Below, in pieces: positions 7,643 through 17,645 of a stretch of 64,000 nucleotides of DNA. A program made the translations under genes and the position numbers. The DNA comes from Mucilaginibacter sabulilitoris (GTDB taxonomy: Bacteria > Bacteroidota > Bacteroidia > Sphingobacteriales > Sphingobacteriaceae), in assembly GCF_034262375.1 (NCBI RefSeq), contig NZ_CP139558.1, positions 5,828,001 through 5,892,000 of the forward strand, written 5' to 3'. Positions within the stretch are counted from its first letter, which is position 1, and the number at the start of each line of letters is the position of its first letter. Below the pieces are notes generated by a model. It saw nothing but the letters and a program-made list of their open reading frames with translations, was not told where the DNA came from and made no database searches.

Positions 7643-10633
7643 ATGCAAGGTAAAGGGGTTATTAAATTTTTCGCCATTCTATTAGCTGTAGTATGCTTAT
7701 ACCAGCTTTCATTTACATGGGTGGCGCGCAAAGTTGAAAGTGATGCCAAAGTATATTCGAAGGGTGACACTGAGAGAGAAAAAGCGTATCTGGATTCTAT
7801 GTCAACACAACCGGTATATCCGTTGTTAAAACACAACTATCAATACGTAAAACAAAGAGAACTTGCATTGGGCCTCGACCTTAAAGGTGGTATGAACGTT
7901 ACCATGCAAATTTCGCTTAACGAGCTGGTGAGGAAAATTGCCAACAACAATCCTGATGTTACTTTTAACCAGGCTTTGGAAAATGCCGACAAGTTACAGG
8001 CAGATGCCAAAACCACTCAAAAGGATTTCATCTCGTTATTTGTCAGCGAATATGAAAAGCTAAATCCAAACGGAAAGCTTGCAGCTATTTTCTCTACAAG
8101 GGACAACCAGGATCACCTGAAATTCAACGCCTCAAACAGCGAAGTTGAATCTTATTTGAAAGATCAAGCTAATACCGCGGTGAAACAATCATACACTGTT
8201 TTAAACACCCGTATCAATCAGTTTGGTGTTACCCAGCCTAACATTCAGTTAGAGCAAAGCTCAAACCGTATTTTGGTTGAGTTGCCTGGGGTTAAAGAAC
8301 CGGAGCGTGTTCGTAAATTATTACAAGGTTCGGCAAAGCTGGAGTTTTATGAAACTTTTGACAATACTGAAGCTTACCAGTACCTGATCAATATTGACAA
8401 TTTATTAGCAGCTAAAAACAAAACTGCTAAAACCGATTCTTCAAAAACTGCTGCTGCTACCGCAGCGACAACTACTGCAAAAACAGATACAGCAGCAAAA
8501 GCCGGTTCATTGTTAAGCAAAGTTCAGAAGAACGCAGCAAAAGACACATCTGCATTAGCTAACAAAACACAGCTTGCAGCATCGCACCCGTTATTTGCCC
8601 TGATGTCTCCAAACATCGGTCAGGATCAAAGTGGTCAGCAGCAATTAGGTCAGGGCCCTGTAGTGGGTTATGCACCGCTGAGAGACACTGCTAAAATTAA
8701 CTCATACCTACACAGTGCGGATGTTATGGCGGTAATACCCCGTAACCTGAAATTCCTTTGGGAAGTAAAGCCAATTAAGAACAACAAGGATAAAGCATTT
8801 GCATTATACGCCATTAAACTAAGTGGAGCCGATAACGGCCCTGTACTATCAGGCGATGTGATTAATGACGCCAGCAAAGATGTTGATCAAAAAGGCAGTC
8901 CTGAGGTGCGCATGGTTATGAACTCGCAGGGAGCCGAAAAATGGCGCACCATCACTGCCGAGGCATCATCAGGTACTAACAAGAAAGCTATCGCTATCGT
9001 CCTTGACGACAATGTGTACTCTGCCCCAACTGTTCAAAACGAAATTTCGGGTGGTGTATCATCTATTTCAGGAAACTTTACTATTGAAGATACACAGGAT
9101 TTGGCCAACGTATTAAAAGCCGGTCGTTTACCTGCACCTGCTCACATCATATCAGAAGCAGTAGTAGGTCCGTCACTAGGTCAGGAAGCTATTAATGCTG
9201 GTGTAACCTCAAGCATATTAGGTTTGGTTGTAGTATTGATATTCATGATAGCTTATTACAATCGCGCGGGTACTGTAGCGGTGGTAGCGGTAATCATCAA
9301 CATATTCTTCCTGATGGGTGTATTAACCAGCTTAGGCGCGGTATTAACCTTGCCAGGTATTGCCGGTATCGTATTAACCCTGGGTATTGCGGTTGATGCC
9401 AACGTACTGGTTTATGAACGCGTTCGTGAAGAGCTTGCGCTTGGTAAATCATTAAGAATAGCTGTTGCTGATGGTTTTAAACACGCCCTGCCATCTATCC
9501 TCGATTCACAGATCAGTACTTTCTTAACCGGTTTAATCCTGTTCATTTTTGGTTCAGGTCCTATTCAGGGTTTTGCAACAACATTAATGATCGGTATCAT
9601 CACCTCATTATTCTGCTCATTACTGATATCAAGGGTTATATTTGAGTGGATGCTTGACAAAGGTTGGGATATCAAATTCTCAAACCCATGGAGCTCACAC
9701 ACCTTTAAAAATGCAGCTTTCAAATTTGTAAAAAACCGTTTCAAGTTCTATATTTTCTCTGGCTTGTTTATAACTGCCGGTTTAATCTCTATTGTTACCC
9801 GCGGCTTTAGCTACGGTGTTGACTTTGAAGGTGGCCGTAACTATATCATCACCTTCCCGAATAAAGGTGTAACTACTGAGGTTATACACGATGCTGTTGA
9901 TGCAACATTAGGTCGCAGTACCGAGGTTAAAACATTTGGTGCCGATAAGATCAGCATCACTACCAACCTGTTGATCAGGGATAACAATGCAGCTACAGAT
10001 GCCAAAGTGAAGAACACACTGATCCAGGCTTTAAATAGCAAGGAAGCTACCCGTATTACTGATAAGGATATAGTAGGTTTCTCGAAAGTAAGTGCTACCG
10101 TGGCCGATGAGTTAAAAACATCAGCTATATATACCGTATTGTTCGCCATATTTGTTATCTCGGCTTACATTCTGATCCGCTTCCGTAAATGGCAGTTCAG
10201 CTTGGGAGCGATGGTGGCTACCGCGCATGATGCGTTACTGGTATTATCGTTCTTTTCTTTATTCAGAGGTATACTACCATTCTCACTGGATATTGACCAG
10301 GCGTTCATTGCAGCGATATTAACGGTTATTGGTTACTCTATTAACGATACCGTGGTAGTGTTCGACAGGATCCGCGAGTTCCTGGAACTGCACCATGCTA
10401 AAACCGATAACCCGGAAGAAGTTATTAACCAGGCTATCAACAGCACATTAAGCCGTACCATTATTACCGCCTTAACGGTAATATTCGTATTAATCGTGTT
10501 GTTTGTATTTGGTGGTGACGTGATTAAAGGGTTCTCGTTTGCGTTGTTGATTGGCGTGATCTTCGGAACATACTCATCTATCTGCGTGGCTACGCCGGTT
10601 ATTGTTGACTTTGGTAAAAAAGACCTGAGATAA
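7643..10633 (+). CDS. secDF: Fused protein translocase subunit SecD-SecF
   Basis: A 996-residue single chain carrying both SecD and SecF, the accessory proteins that use the proton gradient to pull exported proteins through SecYEG. The SecD half has an N-terminal membrane segment (residues 8-26), the LGLDLKGGMNV motif at 77-87, a large periplasmic domain and five further membrane segments. The SecF half begins near residue 690 with its own first helix and the GVDFEGGR motif. The periplasmic region contains a low-complexity Ala/Thr/Lys-rich stretch around residues 265-330, which is unlike the rest and probably a flexible loop. It is monocistronic, with its own strong terminator. Confidence 0.97.
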   Translation: MQGKGVIKFFAILLAVVCLYQLSFTWVARKVESDAKVYSKGDTEREKAYLDSMSTQPVYPLLKHNYQYVKQRELALGLDLKGGMNVTMQISLNELVRKIANNNPDVTFNQALENADKLQADAKTTQKDFISLFVSEYEKLNPNGKLAAIFSTRDNQDHLKFNASNSEVESYLKDQANTAVKQSYTVLNTRINQFGVTQPNIQLEQSSNRILVELPGVKEPERVRKLLQGSAKLEFYETFDNTEAYQYLINIDNLLAAKNKTAKTDSSKTAAATAATTTAKTDTAAKAGSLLSKVQKNAAKDTSALANKTQLAASHPLFALMSPNIGQDQSGQQQLGQGPVVGYAPLRDTAKINSYLHSADVMAVIPRNLKFLWEVKPIKNNKDKAFALYAIKLSGADNGPVLSGDVINDASKDVDQKGSPEVRMVMNSQGAEKWRTITAEASSGTNKKAIAIVLDDNVYSAPTVQNEISGGVSSISGNFTIEDTQDLANVLKAGRLPAPAHIISEAVVGPSLGQEAINAGVTSSILGLVVVLIFMIAYYNRAGTVAVVAVIINIFFLMGVLTSLGAVLTLPGIAGIVLTLGIAVDANVLVYERVREELALGKSLRIAVADGFKHALPSILDSQISTFLTGLILFIFGSGPIQGFATTLMIGIITSLFCSLLISRVIFEWMLDKGWDIKFSNPWSSHTFKNAAFKFVKNRFKFYIFSGLFITAGLISIVTRGFSYGVDFEGGRNYIITFPNKGVTTEVIHDAVDATLGRSTEVKTFGADKISITTNLLIRDNNAATDAKVKNTLIQALNSKEATRITDKDIVGFSKVSATVADELKTSAIYTVLFAIFVISAYILIRFRKWQFSLGAMVATAHDALLVLSFFSLFRGILPFSLDIDQAFIAAILTVIGYSINDTVVVFDRIREFLELHHAKTDNPEEVINQAINSTLSRTIITALTVIFVLIVLFVFGGDVIKGFSFALLIGVIFGTYSSICVATPVIVDFGKKDLR

Positions 10634-10657
10634 TAAATTAATTGAATTTATTTACAA

Positions 10658-10686
10658 GGCCCCAAAGAACTTTTGGGGCCTTTTTT
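10658..10686 (+). terminator. Rho-independent terminator of secDF
   Basis: GGCCCCAAA at 10658-10666 pairs with TTTGGGGCC at 10672-10680 and is followed at once by six T residues. Confidence 0.92.
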
Positions 10687-10700
10687 GTTATATAGAGAAA

Positions 10701-10785
10701 TAAGCCCCTCCCAACCCTCCCCGGAAGGGAGGGCTTTAAAATACAAAGTCTCCCCTTTCGGGGGAGATTTAGAGGGGGCTTAAAA
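10701..10785. repeat. GC-rich compound palindromic element (intergenic)
   Basis: The unit begins TAAGCCCCTC and ends GAGGGGGCTTA, so its ends are inverted repeats. Inside are two hairpins: CCCTCCC paired with GGGAGGG, and CTCCCC paired with GGGGAG. It resembles the elements at 49036-49122 and inside thyA. It lies between the secDF terminator and the NADH dehydrogenase start. No flanking duplication was seen here. Confidence 0.8.
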
Positions 10786-10795
10786 ACACCTGCAA

Positions 10796-12109
10796 ATGAA
10801 TATAACAGATAGTTCAAAATTTCCACTGGTAGTTGTTGTAGGCGGAGGGTTTGGTGGCCTGCAGGTAGCGAAACACCTGAAAGACAAACCCGTTGAGGTG
10901 TTAATGCTCGATAAGCACAATTATCATACCTTTCAGCCCCTTTTGTACCAGGTTGCTATGGGCAGCCTGGAGTCGGAATCGATAGCTTTTTCGCTGCGTA
11001 AAAATTTTGCCAGCCAAAAGAATTTCAGGTTCAGGATAGCTGAAGTAACCAAGATAAATGCCGCAAAGAATACTATTGATACCACCATTGGCGAAATAGC
11101 CTATGACTACCTGGTGATAGCCACAGGATCGACCACCAATTTTTTTGGTAATAAGGATATTGAAAAGTTTTCGATGCCCATGAAATCCATTCCCGAAGCG
11201 CTTAACCTGCGGTATGATATATTACAAAACATAGAAGAAGCTTTGCTGAAACCCACTAAGGAAGAACGTGACCCTTACCTAACCTTTGTATTGGTAGGCG
11301 CTGGCCCAACCGGTGTTGAATTATCGGGCTCCCTGGCCGAACTGCGAAACCATATCCTGACTAAAGATTACCCCGAACTAAAAAAAGAGGATATGAAGGT
11401 GTACCTGGTTGATTTTTTACCTAAAGTATTGGGCCCTTTCTCTGATGAGGCCTCACATGCTGCCAAGGAGTTTTTAACCGGTATGGGTGTTGAGGTGCTT
11501 TTGGGCATGAAGGTGGAGAGTTATGATGGTGAACAAATTAAATTTGAAGGCGGTAAAACCATCCGAACCAAAAATGTGATCTGGAGCGCGGGAGTTATGG
11601 GCGTTATTCCGGAGGGTATTGCTAAAGACATTATTGAACGAGGTAACCGCATCCGGACGGATAGTATCTGTCGTGTAGTGGGCACCAATAATATATTTGC
11701 CATTGGCGATGTAGCGGCCATGATAACACATGACACACCGAAAGGGCATCCCGGAGTGGCACAAGTAGCTATACAAATGGGCCAGCATGTAGCCAAATCA
11801 ATAACAGCGTTGATTAACCACGAACCTACCGCACCTTTCAAGTATTTTGATAAAGGCTCATTAGCAACCATTGGCCGCAATAAAGCCGTTGCCGATTTGG
11901 GTAAAATAAAATTTCAGGGATTTTTTGCCTGGCTGGTATGGATGTTCGTTCACCTGATATCGCTTTTAGGCGGTCGCAATAAGGTGATCGTATTCATCAA
12001 CTGGGTATCCAGCTATGTTACTTACAATGGCGGCACGAGGCTTATTATACGCAAGTTTGAACGTGAGGGGCTTACCGAGGATCATCATTTGCCCAATACA
12101 GTTGATTGA
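10796..12109 (+). CDS. ndh: Type II NADH dehydrogenase (NDH-2)
   Basis: A 437-residue single-subunit flavoprotein that oxidises NADH and reduces quinone at the membrane without pumping protons. It shows the N-terminal FAD-binding VVGGGFGGLQVA, the NADH-binding LVGAGPTGVELSGSLAE in the middle, and the second flavin motif FAIGDVAA. A hydrophobic C-terminal part (AWLVWMFVHLISLLGG and beyond) is as expected for membrane-attached members. Length is within the usual 420-450 range. The gene stands alone between two repeat elements. Confidence 0.93.
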   Translation: MNITDSSKFPLVVVVGGGFGGLQVAKHLKDKPVEVLMLDKHNYHTFQPLLYQVAMGSLESESIAFSLRKNFASQKNFRFRIAEVTKINAAKNTIDTTIGEIAYDYLVIATGSTTNFFGNKDIEKFSMPMKSIPEALNLRYDILQNIEEALLKPTKEERDPYLTFVLVGAGPTGVELSGSLAELRNHILTKDYPELKKEDMKVYLVDFLPKVLGPFSDEASHAAKEFLTGMGVEVLLGMKVESYDGEQIKFEGGKTIRTKNVIWSAGVMGVIPEGIAKDIIERGNRIRTDSICRVVGTNNIFAIGDVAAMITHDTPKGHPGVAQVAIQMGQHVAKSITALINHEPTAPFKYFDKGSLATIGRNKAVADLGKIKFQGFFAWLVWMFVHLISLLGGRNKVIVFINWVSSYVTYNGGTRLIIRKFEREGLTEDHHLPNTVD

Positions 12110-12116
12110 GTGCTGG

Positions 12117-12193
12117 GTTTTGAGTTATCAGTAAAATATTAAGAACTTTAATCAGATTTTGATGCCCTGAACTCAAAACTTATAACTCAAAAC
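12117..12193. repeat. Inverted repeat with 12-bp arms upstream of the HMG-CoA lyase gene
   Basis: GTTTTGAGTTAT at 12117-12128 is matched exactly by ATAACTCAAAAC at 12182-12193, 53 bases apart. The right arm ends four bases before the next start codon. It could form a long-range hairpin in the leader or be a dispersed element. Confidence 0.7.
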
Positions 12194-12197
12194 TTAC

Positions 12198-13049
12198 ATG
12201 AATATAAAGATAACCGAATGCCCGCGGGATGCCATGCAGGGCCTGCATGATTTTGTACCGACCGAAATAAAAGCGGCATACATTAACCTGCTTTTGCAAG
12301 TTGGTTTCGATACCATTGATTTTGGGAGCTTTGTATCGGCTAAAGCCATACCACAGTTACAAGATACCGCCGAGGTATTGAAAAAGCTTGATATGAACAA
12401 TACCCGGTCAAAACTTTTGGCCATAATTGCCAATTACCGGGGTGCCGAAGATGCAGTAAAACATAAGGAGATCACCTATCTGGGCTATCCCTTTTCGATA
12501 TCCGAAACCTTTCAGCTGCGCAACACCAATACCACCATACCACATGCTTTTGAAAATGTAAAAAGGATACATGAGTTGTGTATATCGTCTGGTAAAAAGT
12601 TGTTGGTTTACTTGTCTATGGGATTTGGCAATCCCTATGGCGACGAATGGAACACCGGCATTATCGAAAAGTGGACAGAGCAACTTACCAAACAAGAAAT
12701 ACATCATATTGCATTAGCCGACACCATTGGCATTGCCGAAGCTGGGCAAATTGCCAGCATTTACCCCGACCTATGTAGCAAATTCCCTGAAACTGAATTT
12801 GGAATACACCTGCACTCTACTCCCGATACCTGGCAACCGAAGATAGAAGCGGCTTATAAAAGTGGCTGTAAACGATTTGACGTAGCATTGAAAGGCTATG
12901 GTGGCTGTCCAATGGCCGCAGATGACCTTACAGGCAATATTGCTACAGAAAACCTACTTGGATACCTCCAATCACAAAACGAGTCCCTGGGCCTTAATTT
13001 GACCAAATTTCAGGAAGCGATGGATTATTCAGGAAAAGTATTTGGATAA
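12198..13049 (+). CDS. Hydroxymethylglutaryl-CoA lyase-like enzyme (HMGL/DRE-TIM family)
   Basis: A 283-residue TIM-barrel aldolase-type lyase. The N-terminal ITECPRDAMQG carries the catalytic arginine and metal-binding aspartate, FGIHLHST carries the two metal-binding histidines, and the loop GYGGCPMA contains the cysteine typical of true HMG-CoA lyases. HMG-CoA lyase splits HMG-CoA into acetyl-CoA and acetoacetate in leucine breakdown. The motif set favours HMG-CoA lyase over homocitrate or isopropylmalate synthase, which are longer. No other leucine-degradation gene is present nearby. Confidence 0.85.
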   Translation: MNIKITECPRDAMQGLHDFVPTEIKAAYINLLLQVGFDTIDFGSFVSAKAIPQLQDTAEVLKKLDMNNTRSKLLAIIANYRGAEDAVKHKEITYLGYPFSISETFQLRNTNTTIPHAFENVKRIHELCISSGKKLLVYLSMGFGNPYGDEWNTGIIEKWTEQLTKQEIHHIALADTIGIAEAGQIASIYPDLCSKFPETEFGIHLHSTPDTWQPKIEAAYKSGCKRFDVALKGYGGCPMAADDLTGNIATENLLGYLQSQNESLGLNLTKFQEAMDYSGKVFG

Positions 13050-13089
13050 GATCCGATGTGCAAATTTCAAATGTGCAGATTGCACATCC

Positions 13090-14322
13090 TTAAGCTGCTG
13101 CCGATTTTGCACCCTTGCTCACTTTTGCTTTTACTGTTTTATCAAAATTTTCCATAACCAGCACAGCTGCGCCAACCAGTTCAGCATCAAAGCCAAGTTC
13201 TGATACCAGGAGTTCGGTACCGGCCGCCAGCCTCGGGATACAATATTTATGCAAGGCTTGTTGTATAGGCGCCATTAGTATTTTAGCGACTTTTGCTCCC
13301 CTACCACTCAATACAATAATAGCCGGGTTCATGATATGGATCAGTATTGCCAGTGCCTTCCCTATTTTATAGCCTGCATCTGATAACAGCTCAATGGCAA
13401 ATTGATCACCATTATTCGCGGCCTCCAGTAAAGCATCACCCATAAGTTTGGAATGATCATTATTGTTATATTTTAAACTGGTTACGCGCCCTTGTTTAAT
13501 GCCTGCAATGGCTTTTTGAGCCACAACCAACATAGATGCTTCAGCTTCAAGACAACCACGTTTACCGCATTCGCAAAGGGCGCCATCTTCCGACAAAGGG
13601 ATATGACTCAGTTCGCCTGCAAAACCGGTGTATCCTCTGAAAAGCTTTCCGTTAACAATCATCCCTAAACCGATACCCCAGCCCAGGTTAATAACCATTA
13701 CTTCGTTTTGAGCTTTGGCTATACCAAACTTTTGCTCAGCGAGAGCTATTAAGCTCGAATCGTTATCAATATAAGTGGTGATGCCTGTTTTGGTTGTCAG
13801 GTATGCTGTTAGGCTTTGACCGCCAGCATCAAGGTAAGTGTAATTAATGCCCTCGGTTACGTTTATAAAGCCAGGCATCCCGATACCAATACCGGCTATT
13901 TTATCTTTAGCGATACCGGTACTTTTGTTATAATTATTAATCTCTTCAACCAGTTTAGCCAGAGCATCGGGGTTATTCAACAGTCTGAGCTCAAATGTCT
14001 GCATATCGGCCACAGGGTTATTCTGAAGGTCAAAAAGCTGTATGCGCGCTGTAAGCTGATCTAACGCGATAGCCAGGATATACATCGCGTTTGACCTTAC
14101 CGAGTACATCAAAGGCCTGCGTCCACCGCTCGACGGGGCGTAACCATCCTCAACTACAAAGCCCTCGTGCATTAGTTCATTTATGGCTTTAGCTATTGAT
14201 GGTATGCTTTTATCAAATAATTCACTCAGTCCGGCACATGACATGGCTTTATTAAAATAAAGCCTTTTAATGATCATATTTTTCAGCTGACTGCCCTTAA
14301 CCCCTTTATTCTCAAGTTCCAT
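13090..14322 (-). CDS. ROK-family transcriptional regulator (NagC/Mlc type)
   Basis: A 410-residue sugar-responsive regulator. The first 75 residues form a winged-helix DNA-binding domain (LSELFDKSIPSIAKAINELMHEGF pattern). The rest is an ROK sugar-kinase-like fold with the phosphate-binding GIGIGMPGF, the YIDNDSS segment with the kinase-type aspartate, and the zinc motif CECGKRGCLEAE. Such proteins repress sugar-uptake or sugar-catabolism genes and release DNA when they bind a sugar or a phosphotransferase component. No transporter is adjacent, but the GH3 beta-glucosidase gene lies 0.75 kb further along on the same strand and could be a target; that link is only a guess. The C-terminal tail is lysine- and alanine-rich. 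Confidence 0.9.
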   Translation of the reverse strand: MELENKGVKGSQLKNMIIKRLYFNKAMSCAGLSELFDKSIPSIAKAINELMHEGFVVEDGYAPSSGGRRPLMYSVRSNAMYILAIALDQLTARIQLFDLQNNPVADMQTFELRLLNNPDALAKLVEEINNYNKSTGIAKDKIAGIGIGMPGFINVTEGINYTYLDAGGQSLTAYLTTKTGITTYIDNDSSLIALAEQKFGIAKAQNEVMVINLGWGIGLGMIVNGKLFRGYTGFAGELSHIPLSEDGALCECGKRGCLEAEASMLVVAQKAIAGIKQGRVTSLKYNNNDHSKLMGDALLEAANNGDQFAIELLSDAGYKIGKALAILIHIMNPAIIVLSGRGAKVAKILMAPIQQALHKYCIPRLAAGTELLVSELGFDAELVGAAVLVMENFDKTVKAKVSKGAKSAAA

Positions 14323-14515
14323 TCAATAATTTATAGTTGATTTATAACCGGCAACGCCTTAGTGTTTTGAATTGTATAAAAATATAAATAAAGTATTTAA
14401 GTACAACTGTAATTATCACAGTTAGTAAGCGCCTGATTAATTGACAAAATTAATGAAACAATTGCCTACAGTGTTGTAAAAAAGATATTATGAATATTGA
14501 TTGTTATCGTATGAA

Positions 14516-14938
14516 TTACTCCTTCTGTATAAACATCCAGCGTTGGCCTTCCAGATCCGCGGCACGATAACGGGTTCCGGGGAAACCTTCCTCCAGTTCA
14601 GACAGTATTGTTGCTCCACCGTTTTTTGCTTGTTCGTAATGTTTTTTCACATTATCTACATAAACTAATACACCATTAATAACATAAGGAACACTATACA
14701 ATTTAGCAGCTATAGCACAATTTTGGGCATGACGAGCGGGGCCCTGATAATCGGGTGTGGGTTCGGCCACCATAAGAATATTATTACCCATAGCTATTTC
14801 ACCATGGCTTAACCGGCCGTTATCATCAGTCATTCGGGTTATTTCCTCAAATCCAAAAACCTCGCATAACCAATTCAAAGCTGCTATGCCGTCTTCATAA
14901 GCCAGCATAGGTATAATTTGTTGGGTTGATGTGCTCAT
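14516..14938 (-). CDS. VOC-family protein (glyoxalase/bleomycin-resistance fold)
   Basis: A 140-residue protein of the vicinal oxygen chelate fold. It has the LAYEDGIAALNWLCEVFGFEE opening and the C-terminal LEEGFPGTRYRAADLEGQRWMF strand pair typical of the PhnB/glyoxalase-like group. These proteins bind a metal and act as isomerases, dioxygenases or antibiotic-binding proteins; nothing here fixes the substrate. The ATG at 14938 is preferred to an in-frame TTG three codons upstream. It is transcribed alone, downstream of the GH3 gene's terminator. Confidence 0.85.
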   Translation of the reverse strand: MSTSTQQIIPMLAYEDGIAALNWLCEVFGFEEITRMTDDNGRLSHGEIAMGNNILMVAEPTPDYQGPARHAQNCAIAAKLYSVPYVINGVLVYVDNVKKHYEQAKNGGATILSELEEGFPGTRYRAADLEGQRWMFIQKE

Positions 14939-14981
14939 ATTAATCAAGCTATGTTTACACTTTAATTTAAATATAGCACAT

Positions 14982-15019
14982 AAAAAAAGCCTTCCGAAGT
15001 TTTAAAAACTTCGGAAGGC
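14982..15019 (-). terminator. Rho-independent terminator of the GH3 gene
   Basis: A perfect stem GCCTTCCGAAGTTTT / AAAACTTCGGAAGGC (14989-15019) is followed on the minus strand by seven T residues. Confidence 0.9.
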
Positions 15020-15066
15020 TTGATCAATTATCTTCGCTTTAAGCTTTCCGCTTTACTTTTCAGCTC

Positions 15067-17484
15067 TTACTGAACTTCAAATTCCTTTTTCAGCTTAATA
15101 TCAATCGATGAGCTGCCGATCATTACCTGGAACTTGCCGGGTTCAACCGTCCAGTTCATGTTTTTGTCTAACAGCGCCAAGTCATCGGGATGCAGGGTAA
15201 ACTCTACCGTTTTCTTTTCGCCCGGAGCCAGGTTAATACGTTCAAAACCACGCAGGTCATACTCATAAGTAGTTACACTGCTCACTTCATCTTTCAGGTA
15301 AAGTTGTACCACGTCGTCGCCTTTGCGGCTGCCGGTATTGGTTATATCAACACTTACCTTTACATCACCCTGTGAATTTTCTTTTTCCGGCGATACCTGC
15401 AGGTTGCTGTATTCAAATTTAGTATAGCTCAAACCATAGCCATAAGGATACAAAGCGCCGTTAACACTGGTGTGGCCCCAGCTATTATCACCGCCCTGAC
15501 CAGCTTGTGAGGCCGGTTTAAACGGAAAGTTAAACTCAATTTGCCCTGTAGTTTTAGGGAAGGTTATGGGCAGTTTACCACCGGGGTTATTGTCGCCAAA
15601 CAAGGTTTCGGCAACCACCAGCCCGCTTTGCGGACCGGGGAACCAGGCTTCCAGTATGGCAGGTACATATTTGTTTTCCCAGTTAATGGTAAGCGGCTGC
15701 CCATTGATCATTACCATAACCACCGGTTTGCCGGTAGCCTGCAGGGCCTGGATCAGTTTAAGCTGACGGCCGGGTAAATCAAGCCCGGTACGCGAAAGGC
15801 TTTCCCCTACCCGTTTTACATCTTCGCCCACAACTGCTATAACCACATCAGCCTGTTTAGCCTGCGCTACTGCCGAATCAATACCGGCTTGCTCCTGCGC
15901 GGTTAACGGAGTTTCAATGATCTCGCTTTCGGGCCAGGTGGCATCAACAACATTACATCCTTTAACATAATTAACGTTAACATCCTTACCTACATATTTT
16001 TTAATACCATCAAGTACATTGGTCACCGGATTGTGCGACGGGCCGTAGCGACTGGTAGCATAATTATCTTCGGCAGCCAGCGGACCGGCTACCAGTATAT
16101 TTTTCAGTTTGCTTTTATCCAAAGGCAACAGATCGCCCTCGTTTTTGAGCAATACCATCGATTCACGGTTCATTTTGAGTGACATGGCATCATCGGCAAC
16201 CGTATGCACTTTTTTGTCAGACGATTTTGGATCTTTTACATAAGGATCATCAAACAATCCTAAACGGAACTTAACCCGCAGCACATCGCCCACCCTGGAG
16301 TCAATCAGCTTCATGGATAGTTTATTTTCCTTAATAAGCTCACGCAGGGGCATAATGTAGGTTTGCGGCATGGTAAAGTTGGTACGCACGTTAAGCCCAG
16401 CCTCTACCACCTGCCTTACGGCTTCTTTATAATCGGCAGCCACATGGTGTTTGGAGTACAAATATTCAACCGCCTCACTGTCTGACACCACATAACCGTT
16501 AAATCCAAACTTTTGGCGTAGCAACTCGGTTAAAAAGTAATAGCTGCCGGTAATGGGCACACCATCCCAATCATTATAACTGCTCATTACACCCATGGGA
16601 TGTGCCTCCTGGATTACCCTGCGGAACGGGTACAGGTAAATCTGGTACATTTCTCTTGGCGCCACATGCGGGTCTGTACGGGCACTGCCATCGCGGCCAC
16701 CTTTGGGTACGCTGTATACTGCGAAATGTTTAAGTGTTGAGGCAACGCCCTCCTCCTGTATGCCCAAAACCATTTGCTTGCCCAGCTCTGCAATATGGAA
16801 AGGGTTTTCACCGTAGCATTCTACCACACGGCCCCAGCGCTGGTCGCGGGCGGGGTCAAGTATGGGCGCATAAACGTTGGTGTAACCCAAAGCCTTTGCC
16901 TCGCGGCCCACGGTTTGCCCGGCTTCATGTACCAGATGTTTGTCAAAAGTACTGCCTATTGATATGGGAGCAGGTAAAGGTGTAGCACGGTCATGATTCA
17001 ACCCATGAATACCTTCGTTAGTAAAATCAACCGGGATACCCATACGGGTTTCTTCCACAAACCATTTTTGTATGGTGTTGATAGCCGAAGCGTGTTTGCT
17101 GTATGGGTATGAATAAGGTGTAGTTGCCTTATCGGTTGTAGAGGTAAGGTTGTTCAGTTCCTCGTCAATATTGGCTATACCGTCTTTCCAAATTTCATTT
17201 TTCCAATTGGGTACAGGCATTTCGTCCTTCAAAACCCTTTTATAGCCGTAGAGTGTAGCCATCTGGCAGGTTTTTTCTTCAACGGTCATCTGGCTCAACA
17301 GGTCTGTAACTCGTTTATCAATGGGCTGTGATGAGTCCTCAAACACGTCCATTTTGCCATTCTTATTAAAATCAATCCAGCCCTTATGATAAATATTTTT
17401 TTGTTGTGCCGATGCAGATAGCGCGAGCCCGGCAATAAACACTGATACCACGCTGATGCGTGGCAGGTAATACTTCTTTCTCAT
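15067..17484 (-). CDS. bglX: Secreted glycoside hydrolase family 3 beta-glucosidase
   Basis: An 805-residue exported enzyme that hydrolyses beta-glucosides or xylosides from the non-reducing end. A signal peptide covers about residues 1-26, ending ALSASA. The N-terminal GH3 barrel contains LKHFAVYS and the nucleophile aspartate in GYVVSDSEAVE (about residue 335; many relatives read SDW here). The second alpha/beta domain (LVAGPLA, VVGEDVKRVGESLSRTGLDLPG) supplies the acid/base glutamate. A C-terminal FN3-like domain follows (YLKDEVSSVTTYEYDLRGFERINL). Length fits periplasmic BglX. A TATATTTG box lies 27 bases upstream and a strong terminator downstream, so it is a single-gene unit. Confidence 0.93.
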   Translation of the reverse strand: MRKKYYLPRISVVSVFIAGLALSASAQQKNIYHKGWIDFNKNGKMDVFEDSSQPIDKRVTDLLSQMTVEEKTCQMATLYGYKRVLKDEMPVPNWKNEIWKDGIANIDEELNNLTSTTDKATTPYSYPYSKHASAINTIQKWFVEETRMGIPVDFTNEGIHGLNHDRATPLPAPISIGSTFDKHLVHEAGQTVGREAKALGYTNVYAPILDPARDQRWGRVVECYGENPFHIAELGKQMVLGIQEEGVASTLKHFAVYSVPKGGRDGSARTDPHVAPREMYQIYLYPFRRVIQEAHPMGVMSSYNDWDGVPITGSYYFLTELLRQKFGFNGYVVSDSEAVEYLYSKHHVAADYKEAVRQVVEAGLNVRTNFTMPQTYIMPLRELIKENKLSMKLIDSRVGDVLRVKFRLGLFDDPYVKDPKSSDKKVHTVADDAMSLKMNRESMVLLKNEGDLLPLDKSKLKNILVAGPLAAEDNYATSRYGPSHNPVTNVLDGIKKYVGKDVNVNYVKGCNVVDATWPESEIIETPLTAQEQAGIDSAVAQAKQADVVIAVVGEDVKRVGESLSRTGLDLPGRQLKLIQALQATGKPVVMVMINGQPLTINWENKYVPAILEAWFPGPQSGLVVAETLFGDNNPGGKLPITFPKTTGQIEFNFPFKPASQAGQGGDNSWGHTSVNGALYPYGYGLSYTKFEYSNLQVSPEKENSQGDVKVSVDITNTGSRKGDDVVQLYLKDEVSSVTTYEYDLRGFERINLAPGEKKTVEFTLHPDDLALLDKNMNWTVEPGKFQVMIGSSSIDIKLKKEFEVQ

Positions 17485-17510
17485 GTAGATGAAATTGCGG
17501 TTAGTAATTT

Positions 17511-17518
17511 CAAATATA
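17511..17518 (-). promoter_or_regulatory. TATATTTG -7 box of the GH3 gene
   Basis: On the minus strand this is an exact TAnnTTTG match 26 bases before the ATG at 17484. No clear -33 element was found. Confidence 0.5.
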
Positions 17519-17645
17519 TGTTTTAAGTACTAAGTTTTAGGAGAATTGGCCAGGAGGGTATTATAGAAATTACGAAAACGATTGCGAGAATTTACTTTCT
17601 CCCAGCCGGTAACAAGGCATGGCAATAACTAATTAAAAACCTGGT

